A stretch of DNA of 64,000 nucleotides from Anisodus tanguticus (taxonomy: Eukaryota > Streptophyta > Magnoliopsida > Solanales > Solanaceae): the NCBI GenBank assembly GCA_034509755.1, contig CM067557.1:35646001-35710000 (forward strand), given 5' to 3'. Below, in pieces: positions 34,559 through 46,500 of the stretch; positions within the stretch are counted from its first letter, which is position 1, and each line of letters opens with the position of its first letter. The notes beneath the pieces were generated by a model, which saw only the letters and a program-made list of their open reading frames with translations, was not told the DNA's origin and did not search any database. The position numbers and the translations under genes were made by a program.

Positions 34559-37500
34559 ATGGCGAATCATAGATTCCAAACCATAAAATGGTGTCAAAAA
34601 TTGACAAGAAAAGAGTGGACTATTGCAACAGCTTCACTTGCTATTCTAATTTTTACACTTTCATTCATATCTCACTCTCACATATACTCTAATAATTCAA
34701 TTACGCCTCCCAATGATTGGATACCCTTTACCCCTTTAAGCAATGCCCAACAAAAATCTGCCTGTAATTTTCTCTTCCATAATAATTTGTTTCGGTGCCT
34801 TCAATTTGTTATTTTTACTTTTTTTTTTCTTTTTGAAAATTTTGCAGTTTGTTTAGATGGAAGTTTACCTGGGTATCATTTGCAGAAGGGTTTCGGATCC
34901 GGGTCTGATAAATGGGTTCTTCACATTGAGGTTAGCTTCTATGTCTACTTAATTGAGTTGATCAACTATTGGAATGTGTTAAAAAGTCAATCAAAAGTTA
35001 GCTGATTAAATTTGAAACATTATAATTCACTTATGAGAGCTAAGGAAAAATGGAAAAAGAGGTAAAATAACTAAAGGGATAATCCGGTGAAGGGCCACAC
35101 CCGAGGGGTGTGATGTAGACAAGGGCGGACCCAGTAAGTGGCAAGGGGGTTCGAACCTCCTTGGGCATAAAATTACACCGTGTATATAAGGTTAAATTTA
35201 TTTTTTATATAATAAATGTTGAACCCCCTTTGCTTCTTCGTGATTTTGAACCTGCTTAGTAAAAATCATGACTCCGCCGCTGGATGTAGACTGCCTAACC
35301 TAATACAAGCATTAATGGCTGCTTCTACGGTTCGAACCCGTGACGTATAGGTCACGCGGAGACAATTTTTTTCTTTTACATAAAAGGTCAATCAACTAGT
35401 GGAAATGGTGTAACAAAGTTAATTTTCTTTATTTTGTCACAAGCAAATATACTCTTAGCCGGAAAATGTATTATCGGTAACAATTTAATGACGTGACACA
35501 CATTGTTTGACTCCAACAAAACATATAACCTGATCATTTTAACTAATATAAGACTATTCGACCCATGAATCCGACCTGTCTTACTTGGAAAGGGTCGATG
35601 TATGTTTGAAAAAAGATGGGTGTGTACTCTAGACAATTCATAAAAAAAAAAAGGGCAGCCCGGTGCACTAAGCTCCCTCTATGCGCGGGGTCCTAGGAAG
35701 GGTCGGACCACAAGGGTCTATTGTACGCAGCCTTACCCTGCATTTCTGCAAGAGGCTTTTTCCACAATTCATGTTTATGAGAAATTTATTATATATAGAT
35801 CTGGTGATATGGAGTGGTCTATTGTTGATGACTTTTCTTTCCCGTAGAATGATGTTATTCTCAAAGATGGGAACTTTTATGCTGTTGATAATACTAGAAG
35901 GGGGTGCATGTTAAATTGGGTGATGAGTCATTGCCTGAGTTAATAGTTGTTGCTCACTCTGTGTTTGGTGGAGATAAAATGTTTCTTGTAAATTCTTGTG
36001 AGGACTTGTTGATGGTTGGCAAGTATTTGAGTATTGGTTTTGAAGATGATCTTGGATACAATGAGAATAATGGATTTTATGCAAAATTTGATTTTACATG
36101 AGTGGAAGGACGTTTAAATTTAAAGTTTATAAGTGGATGGAGATATGCAAGAGGTGGGTTGAGGTCATTGGTTTGGAAGATATGAAATTGTTTGTTGAGA
36201 TGTACGTTTCTACTTTGGCTTCTGAGCTTGATTGTGGGGGTAAAGAACTGTATACTCTTCATGAATCAGTTTTTCTGGTTTTTGTACAGATAAAAGAAGG
36301 GTAAGGCGGTCGGGTTCATGGGTTGATAGTCCTATATTGGTTAAAATGGTTGGATTTTATGTTTTCTTTTTGCTTCAAATATTGTGTGCTACATCATTAA
36401 ATTTTGTTATCAGAAATACACTTTCTGACTAAAAATGTATTTGGTTTGTTATAGCAATATTAAAGTGACTTTTCTGTTACAAATTTTAAAAAGAATCTTT
36501 ACGCTATTTACAATATCGAGTGAATTTTTTGTTACAAAATAAAGAAAAGTGACTTTGTTATACCATTTCCAATAGTTGGGTGACCATATAAGCAAGCAAC
36601 TTAACTTCATCATGTTGCTTACTAAAATAAAATGTCCCTTGTAATTCTTAAATTCTTTAATAGAGTGGTAACACACTTCAACATAGTTCTGAGTAGGTAG
36701 ATGGGTTCGAGTCACTTCATTCCCACTAACAAAAAATATTCTCCTGAAGAAGAAAAATGCAACAATAGGTGAGGGGACGTGTTCTTTAGTTTTTGTTGTG
36801 CTGAGCTTGGTTAAGGGCGAAGTAGTAGCCAAGCACACGACATTAGCCTGCAGATGCGATATTCCCATATTCTGCTTTTCTCTTTCCTCCCTTCTTTGTT
36901 GACTGTGTTTTTGTTGATCTTGCATTTTAGGGTGGAGGCTGGTGTAACTCAATAGAATCATGTTCTTTTCGCCAGACAACAAAATTGGGCTCTTCGAGGT
37001 TCATGGAGCATGAAGTTCAGTTTTTTGGGATTTTGAGCTCTGATCCATCACAAAATCCAGGTAAGTAACTTTGATGATGATTTAAGAATTACCCTCTTGA
37101 TATTTATCAAAAACAAAAGAGAATTGACTCCCTCTTCAGTTCAGTTTTTAGATTTTGTTAACTCCATGAGCATAGCCTAGCTGATTTGTATTGGAGCTAA
37201 CCCTAACGTTGTGGATCTGCTGGCATCTTCTTGATGCCTTCGGCGAAACCTCTTAAAAAAATGAATTAACTTTTTGATATACAATCAAACCTCTCTATAA
37301 CGGTGTTGTTTGTCTGGATAATTTTTGGTTGTTATAGCAAGACATTATAGAAAACATATACAACATACCCAGTGAAATCCCACATTGTGGGGTCTGGGGA
37401 GGGTAGAGCATACGCAGACCTTACCTCTATCTTCGTAGGTAGAGCGGCTGATTTCGAGAGACCCTCGGCTCAAGACAAAGCATAAGCACAAACAAAGCAA

Positions 37501-40500
37501 GAGAAACGGTCAGGTCCGGATAAGAAATTTAAAGCGGTATGAAAATGCTGGTATCAAAAGCGAATAAGCCATGCTAGGGCATTATGAAAAAAGAAGCGGT
37601 AACTAACGCAGGTACATAAGATAAACAAAGTACACTAATGAACACATAGCAGCAAAAATCAAACACTACTATAAAGCCATACTGCGCCTACTAATATGAT
37701 AGGCCAAACGGGCCTACAATAATAACACTACAACTACCAGGTTGTAAGCGTAAGTAGGACTACGCTCGACTACCTACTACCCTTCTACACTAATCTGTGT
37801 CCTCCACAACCCCTTATCTAAGGTCATGTCCTCAGTAAGTTGCACCTGCGCCATATCCCATCTAATCACCTCTTCCCAATACTTCTTCGGCCTACCTCTA
37901 CCCCTCCTGAACCCGTCCATAGCCAACCTTCGCACTGGAGCATTCGTGTCTCTCCTCTGCACATGCCCGAACTATCTCAACCTCGCTTTCCGCATCTTAA
38001 CTCCACTGAGGACACTCCCATTCTGTCCCGGATATCATCATTTCTAATCATATCACTCCTTGTATTCCCACACATCCATCTCAGCATCTTCATCTCCGCA
38101 ACTTTCATCTTTTAGATGTGCGAAGTCTTGACTGGCCAACACTCCGCCCCATACAACATAATCGGTCTAACCACCACCCTATAGAACTTGTCTTTAAGTT
38201 TTGGTGACACTTTTTTGTTGCACAAGACTCTAGATGTGAGCCTCAATTTCATCCACCATACCCCAATACGATGTGTGATATCGTCATCAATCCCTCCATT
38301 CCCTTGGATAATAGACCCGAGGTACTTGAAGCTTCCTTTCTTCAGAATGACCTGAGTACCAAGCCTCACCTCCACGCCTGTCTCAAGGTCGCTCCCGTTA
38401 CTGAACTTGCACTCCAAGTATTATGTCTTGGTCCTACTCAACCTGAACCCTTTAGACTCCAGAATCTGTCTCCAAACCTCCATCTTAGCGTTCACTCCGC
38501 TGCGAGTCTCATCAATCAGAACTATGTCGTCTGCGAATAACATACACTATGGCACCTCCCTTTGGATTTGTCGCATCACTCCATCCATCACCAAGGCAAA
38601 TAAGAAAGGACTAAAAGTTGATTCCTGGTGCAACCTCATCGTCACTGTGAAGTGCTCTGAGTCCCCTTCTACTGTCCGTACCCTGGTCTTGGCTCCATCA
38701 TATATATCCTTGATCGCCCTAGTGTACGCCACAGATACACTTGTCACCTCCAAACATCTTCATAGAACCTCCCTAGGGACTTTGCCGTATGTAGGGATGG
38801 CAACGGATAGGATCTGGACCGGATCCTACTAGATCCAGATCCAGATCCATTTTTCGTACCTGAATCCGTATCCGGATCCGATCCAAATGGATCCATAAAA
38901 ATCATATCCAAATCCGGATCCACGGATCGGATCTGGATCCACATATAAAAAAATTTACCTTGCTAAAAATGTAATCTTGCTAAGAATTTTTTTTGAACTG
39001 ACAAACGATTTTTACTTAAGTAACAGTTTCCTGTTTTTCAATTTTGAAATGTTCATATGAGATATTTTGTTCGTTGTCTCATTTTGATTGTGAGCTATTA
39101 ATTAAAAATGTTGGACAATGACAATAGTTGTGGAAAATGCTGACTAGTATTTCCACAATGCAGAACTTGCATGTGCTTGGAATCTTCATAAATGAAGTGA
39201 ATATAATTTTAACTACTTGTCTATGGAGATGTTAGTCATTCACTAATATAACATTGATTTTATTATCGAAGTTACCTCATTATTTTTTTATTTTTGAGTT
39301 AACGCGGGGATAAATTAAACTTGTTTTGAGAATTAAACTTGCAAGGATGTGCTTAACAATTTTAAGAAAATACTTATAAAATTACATTCTAGGTTATGAA
39401 TATATTTAATAAAAAATGGATTCACGGGTCGGATCTGGACCGGATACGGATCTCAAATACAAGATCCAGATCCAGATCCGATCCGTCATAAACGGATCCG
39501 GGTCCGATCCGGATCCGTCGGGTCCAAATTTTGAAGATCCATATCCTATAAAACGGATCTGGATACACCGGATCCGGACCGGGTCCAGGATCCATTGCCA
39601 TCTCTAGCCGTATGCCTTCTCGAGGTCGATGAAAACCATATGTAAGTCTCTCTTTCTCTCCCTATACTGTTCCACCATCCTCCTAATAAGATAAATGGCT
39701 TCTGTAGTCGAACGTCCCTACATGAATCCAAACTGGTTCTCAGAGATAGACACGCCCCTTCTCACCCTCATCTCCATGACCCTTTCCCAAATTTTATAGT
39801 GTGGCATAGCAACTTGATACCCCTATAGTTGTTTCAACTCTGGATATCACATTTATTCTTGAACAAAATTCAACTGGGATCTCATCAGGCCCGATCGCTC
39901 GTCCCCTGCGCATCCTGCGAACAACACCCTTAACCTCCTCAACTTTAATGCTTCTATAATACCCAAAATTCTGATACCTACCAGATTGTTCTAGATCTCC
40001 CAGCACAATGTCTCTATCTCCTTTTTCGTTCAAGAGTTTATGGAAGTAAGATTGTCGCTTCCGCCTAATATGCGCGTCCATCACCAGTGCTTTACTGTCC
40101 TCGTCCTTGATGCACCTCACGTGATCCAAGTCACGGGCCCTCCTCTCCCTCACATTGGCTAGTCTGTACAACTTATCCCTGCTTTTTTCCTATCCACATA
40201 CAGGCGTTCAAAAGCCGTCATTTTTGCTGCCGTAACCGCTCGCTTTACCTTCTTCCTCTCCATCTTATACAATTTCCTATTCATCCACTTCTCCACCTCA
40301 TTTTTGCTTTCTACCAATTTTGCATACGTCATTTTTTTCGCTTTCACCTTTTCGTGAACTTTGCCATTCCACCACTAGTCTCCTCGATGCCCGCCATAGC
40401 TACCCCACGAGACCCCTAGCACTTCTCTAGCTACCTCCCAAATGCAACTGGCCGTCATGTCCCACATACCGGTCGCATCCCCACTACTCTTCCAAGCCCC

Positions 40501-43500
40501 CTTTGCCATCAACGCCATTCCACCACTAGTCTCCTCGATGCCCGCCATAGCTACCCCACGAGACCCCTAGCACTTCTCTAGCTACGTCCCAAATGCAACT
40601 GGCCGTCATGTCCCACATACCGGTCGCATCCCCACTACTCTTCCAAGCCCCCTTTGCCATCAACCTCTCTCCCATTTCCTTTGCACTAGCCATGGTCAAA
40701 CTTCTCCATTTGATTCTTAACTTATCATCCACAACCCTTCTCTTCTCCATCTTGATCTCCAAATCCATCACCAAAATTTATGTCGAGTCGTAAGATACTC
40801 CCTCGGAATAACCTTGCAGTCTTTACAAAGACCGTTGTCAACCTTCTTAAGGGGCAAAAAGTCTATCCGAGTCTTCGCCACCGAACTACGGAAAGTCACC
40901 AAGTGTTCCTCCTTCTTCGGGAACCTCGAATTGGCTATCACCATCCCAAAAGCTCTAGCGAACTCCAAAAGTGAGACGCCTCCCCCGTTCCTGTCCCAAG
41001 GCCAAAGTCTCCATGAATGTCGTCATAACCTCCTGAAGTGACCGGATATGTCCATTGAAATCCCCTTCTACAAATAACTTCTCAGTGGGTGGTATACCTC
41101 CCACCACTTCGTCCAAATCCTCCTAAAAACGCCTCTTCTCCTCCTCGTCCAATCCCGTCTGCGGCGCGTAAGCACTAATAATGTTCATAGTGAACCCTCC
41201 AACTACCAACTTAATCGTCATTATCCTGTCATTGACCCTCTTAACCTCTACCACCTGATCCCTTAGCTCGCTGTCTACCAAAATGCCTACCCATTCCTAT
41301 ACTTCGACCTACCCGAGAACCATAACTTATACCCGTCTACATCCTTAGCCTTAGATCCTACCCATTTGGTCTCCTGGACACAGGCTATATTAATCTTCCT
41401 CTTCTTAAAAATCTTAACTAGCTCTATGGACTTCCCCGTTAAAGTCTCAATGTTCCAAGACCCTATTCTCAGCCTAACATCTCCCTTACCCCGCTTACCC
41501 CCAGCCCTCGCCCCCGTTCCCGTCCGAGAACATGACCCTAGTCTACCATCAATTACCAAAGCCACTAAAACGGATATAAACTAATAGACTAATCAAAGGT
41601 TTACACCTAAAATAAGAATGCCAATAATGATATAACTAAAATCAAGAAGTGTAAATGCATGAACGTAAAGGCAAGAAGCAATACAGTGAAACGTCAAAAT
41701 TTAAATACAGCGATAGGGACAAAGAATAGGTACGAGCAATCGGTGGTTCCAACTCCAGTTGAACCAAAGTTTAACTATAAAAATAACAGACAAATAATGA
41801 ATATGGGCCACCGGAGGTACCAACTCCAGGTGGATAGTACCTGTCCACCGCCAGAAATCCCGTTGGAAAACCTTTATCTACTGCCGGAATTAATTGTTCA
41901 CCACCGGAAATTTAGTTTTGATCTGTGAGCACAACGACCTCTACTTTGGCGGGTCTTGTAAGATTGCCTGGTCAGCAAGAAGATGCTAATGAAAATGGGT
42001 TTCGCCCGAAAGAACTGTTGATTCCGGCCGGTGAGACAAGCAGTCACCGACGATACGTGTACATATCTGGACGTTCTCGGCTCTGGGTCGATTTTAGGAT
42101 TCTGATGAGACAGGGTAAGGCTCTTCGAACATATACCCGCCGGAAAAAGAACCCAGAGAACAAAGAAGAAGGGGAAAGAGGAGGAGAGAGGGGGGCCTGG
42201 CCTAGTCACCGGTCACCGGCGGTGGAAAAAAAGAAAAGTGTTTAGTTACGTTGCCGTGCTAATTAATCCGTACCAGAGAACTTTTTCCAAAGAAAACATA
42301 TAATATAACATAATATGAAAGTCGGTTCCAAAGAAAACCTGATTGTTATAATGAAATGTTGTTATAGATGATGGATGTTATTGAGAGATCTGACTGTATT
42401 GTGTTCAATAATTCTTATCATTATAACCTTGCTACAAATTTTCATTATGCTTATTATTGTGTCATCTTAAAAATTGGATTTGGAGACTCCACTGTTAGTA
42501 TCTACAAGAAGAAGACATCATATTTCGAGAGAGTTTTTTACAAAGTAGAGAGAGGTTGGTCAAAGCCTGCCTCTGAACTAAAATTAAGGATCCTTATATA
42601 ATGAATCCATTACAGACACAAATAAATAAAAGGGGCCAAAGCGTGGCCGACAAGATAAAAAGTAAAAAGAGAAAAAGCTAAAAAGAAAGGGCCTACTTAT
42701 GTGACCAACAAAGAAAAATAATAAAAGGCCAAAACATACTCGGCCAGCTACTATAATAATACATTTTCTTTTATAAAAGCAGATTCGTCTTTATAAAAGT
42801 AGATTTTTTCCCATGTGCTCTATCAAACTGGGACCGATTGATTGCATCATCAAATTTGTTCCTTTCCTTTTGATTTTCTGAATTGGAGGATTCCTCCCTT
42901 TTATCTTGAAACTTCACGATATAATCTTCTATGTCGAAATCTGGATCATATAGGTCCTGAGAGTCTTGAATTTGATCATCTCCTTCGGTATGACTGGATG
43001 TCATTGATGCGTCTGAGGGGAATTCCTGACTTAGATATTTTAGTAAATCTTTCTTGGCTTCAGCCATATAAGATGCTATGATATCAGATTTTGGAACTAC
43101 TTCTTGTTTAAGTTGTAGTTTTCTGGTGATATGCTTGAATGGACTATTAATGTTTGGTGACTGTTCCTTGTGGTTCAGTTCTTTATAATTTGCGGTAGTC
43201 GTGGTTATCAGGTCTATAAGTTCCTGTCCATGTAAGACTCCATCTTTGGTTTTCTGTAACAATTTTTTCCAAAACCTCGTATAAAATGTTCTCTGAAGAC
43301 AAGGAATCTATTGCGGGTTATAACCCACTTCCACTGACCATCTCATTATCCATGGGATGAAAAACTCAACAAAGAACAACATATTAGCAATTCCTGTGAT
43401 AATTGTATTATTCTGTTCCCATGCTATAACTTTGGGCGAGACATCAATCCATTCAATGTATAAACTCTTGAATGGTGAAGGCAACATATGAATAGACGGA

Positions 43501-46500
43501 CCATAACTAATCCACCATTGTCAGAACCAATTAGGAATGTTCTGTTTGTAAACATTACACCATATTTTTATGAACCAAGAATGTTTTTTATTAGGGTTTT
43601 CATAAAGGAAAGTTTTATAAAAACTATCCACATAATTCCAGTAATTGAATTTTACCTGAACTTTCTGCTCAGGGTGGAAATATTCTCTTTCTTTATTGGT
43701 GTTGAATCCCTACTCTTCTGGGGTAAATATTCTTTATTATGATCTTGGAAAAGTTATAAACTTTTCTGGTATTCATTGGCTAATAATGTTGAATTTCAGT
43801 TGATCTAGTAGTTGAGAGTATAGTCTCATAATGCATTCTCGATTTATAAGTGAGGATGGGATATGACCCGGCTTCTAGATAATACCAATTTCCGGACGGG
43901 CTGTCCTGCGGATCTTTTCATCATCTATATACCCCGAGAGGCTAGAACATAGACGGTAATCTGGTTGCTTAATCGTTTTTTAGAGTTAATCAGGTTATAA
44001 GCATGTAATAATCGGGTTAATAATCTCAAGGTTGATTTCATTTTTTAATAAAGCGTCTATAATCTCTTATCAGCATTCAAAACATCATAATATAATCTAC
44101 TATCAGTATTCAAACAACATAACAATAGAGTAATCATACTTATCAAATTTATAATTAGAAACACATAGTTCGAGCACATACCTTTTAATCAGACTTTCAG
44201 ATCACCGAAGTAGCCTCAACCCTCCTGTGGCTGTCCTTCCCCTTCGCATCCTTGCATTGCGGGTACTATGTCGCCTTGGAGCCGGGAGTCAGTTACGGAT
44301 ATCCTCTGATCGCCGTCTGAAAGATGTTGTTCTTAAACTAATATGGTTCTTAAACTAATTAGAAACACATATATTCTACTCTGGTTCTTATGGTGTTCTT
44401 CTATTGATAATCAATTATAATTTTGATGTTTCTTTGTTGATAATTGATTATAGACTAAGGTGTGTTTAGCTGAACATTTGAGAGAATTTTTTAGTTGTGT
44501 AAAGGTTGTGTGTATTTCCGAATGAATCTTCGTCTTTACAAGAGGCTCCTTATATAGATAACCTCGGCTATTCACTATTCATTACTTTTTTAAAGTAAAC
44601 AGTATTACTTTTCAAAAGTCGTAAAGTAAACAGTAATCAAATAGTCCTAGACAAAATACTTTTTCAAAAAGTCATAAAGGCTACAGTGAGTACAGTGAGT
44701 ACAGTGCCTTGTCTGCTACTTTCCGTAAAGTTGTTTTGTCTTCTTCTCTTCTGCTTTCCAAAAAGTCGTAAAGGCTGCAGTGCCTTGTCCTCTACTTTCC
44801 GTAAAGCTGTTGTCTTTTATTCGGCTAATCTTTCAGCTGTCCATTCTGTCATTGCTGCTGTCATATTCTTGTGTAATACTTTCCAGCTGTCCGGTTGATT
44901 TTTGTTAATCAATAATCATTTTTGGGCCGTGAGGCCATAATCTGTTTTGGGCACTGAGGCCTCTTTTGTTTGGGCTTTTACATAGTTTAAACTATGCTAG
45001 GCCATATTCTTTTGGGTCGAACGACCTCTTTTTCTGGGTTACCAGTAGTTAATTTTTTTGGATCCATAGGATCTCTTTTATGGGTTACACGTAGTAAAAC
45101 TACACGTTCCCTGTTAGAATAATCTTTTGGGCCGTGAGGCTCCTAATCTGGTCTGGGCCATAATCTTTTGGGTCCGTAGGACCTCTTTTATGGGTTATGC
45201 AGTAAACTACATTCCCTGACTGATATTCTTTTGGGCTGTTAAGCCATATTCTTTTTGGGCCATCAGGCCTCTTTTTAGACTTCTACATCGTACCTGCAAA
45301 ATAATCAGTTTTCCCTCCTTATTCAAAAGGATCAGGACTTTGTTCTTTTTTAATACTTACAGTAGACGATGATGCCGTCTCTGTTCTAATCACTGGTCGT
45401 TTCCTTTGTTCACTCATAGTCTTGTAATGTCGGATAGTCTCCTCAGCATGGGTATGCTTTAGATTAGTAATCTTGTCTAGTAAAAGGGTTAATTCGGTAG
45501 TCTCCTTTACTTCGATGTCATTGTCGTAGTAAAGGGTCATAATTTCCTCGACATCTCCTCCTTTGGAAGATCCTATTACGGATGCTTTCCGGTTTCTAAG
45601 CATGTCCTCTATTCTGGTCTTTAAAGTTATTAATCCAAATGCTCTCTTAGTACTCATCCAGTCTTGAAATTTTTCCAATGTACAGGGAATTTTCTGGTTT
45701 AAATTTTTGTCTTCCCCGTTGATGGTGCTATTCCTTCCTGTTTTAAAGATTTGACATATAATAATCGGCTTACCTTTTAGATCTGTTGATGCGTCCAAGA
45801 TCTGTATTCCGTAAATCCCTTTGCCAAAGGACTCCATCATTAATTCTGTTGATCGGGTAATAATCTGTGGTAGTTTGGTTAGGTTATTCATTTTGTCATC
45901 TATAACAATTTTGTCAATAAATCCGTATGTAAATAATCTTTCAACAATGTTTGGATTTGCTCGTTCGCTGCAGATAAACCTGGGATATTTACTCAGTTTT
46001 GCGCTGCGTAAAATATCAGGGTTAGTCTTGTAATCATAGAATTTATTAATCTTCTCATAAGCGGTAATCACTTCAGGTCTAAACTTCAAAGTGTCTGCCA
46101 TGGATACCACTGATGAAGTTGAAGGTATTGCTGGTGACATCGTTGCAAGCTTAGATGAGAATGGTACAAAGGTTTTTTGTTGTACCGGTGGTATTGTAAT
46201 CGGTCTTTTCTGTGGGGTTTCTTTCTGTAAGGCTTTGAATTTAGTAAAATCTTGTATAGCTTCTGCTAATTTGTTGATGGTTTGGGTATTCTCCAGTAAT
46301 TTGGTAATCAATATTTCATTTGTCCTGATGATCTCTTGCATAGCTTTTGCTATATATTCTTCGAAGTCTTCGCTGTTAATTGACATTATATCTGGCTAAG
46401 AAAATCAGCTAAAACATTCTTAGTTCCGGATATATTCTTAACAATAAAATCATAACAACAGAAGAACGATTGCCATTTTCTTCTTTTATTTAATTCTGGT

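Larger units (their letters stand above)
37777..41565 (-). pseudogene. LINE endonuclease-reverse transcriptase
   Basis: On the minus strand an apurinic-type endonuclease starts near 41490 (RIGSWNIETLTGKS, CVQETKWVG). It is followed by IVLGDLEQSGRYQN-type linker sequence and RT motifs (GPDEIPVEF near 39860; FADDIVLIDE near 38520; FKYLGSIIQGNGGIDDDI near 38300). The C-terminus is GRPKKYWEEVIRWDMAQVQL at about 37860. Stops and frameshifts occur throughout, and a hAT element sits in the RT. The protein cannot be made from this copy. Confidence 0.85.
37361..42290 (-). mobile_element. Full-length RTE-type LINE in PAE intron 3
   Basis: A perfect 12-bp target duplication, AGAAAACATATA, flanks it (37349-37360 and 42291-42302). 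On the minus strand it has a 5' region (42290-41570), an endonuclease-reverse transcriptase frame and a 3' end of the type TGGGATTTCACTGGGTATG followed by TTG. Excluding the hAT insertion at 38792-39606, the LINE is about 4.1 kb. It lies antisense to the host gene. RTE assignment rests on single-frame architecture and the 3' end. Confidence 0.9.
38097..42525. repeat. Intronic segmental duplication, copy A
   Basis: From inside the LINE through its 5' end, target duplication, MITE right half and about 160 bp of further intron DNA, this block matches 47447-49949. Because non-LINE flank is included, it is a locus duplication and not two LINE insertions. In the last 220 bp about ten mismatches were counted by eye. 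Confidence 0.88.

Noticed and set aside
45821..46399. Plus-strand frames opposite the viral distal ORF
   Set aside because: Shadows of the longer, uninterrupted minus-strand frame.
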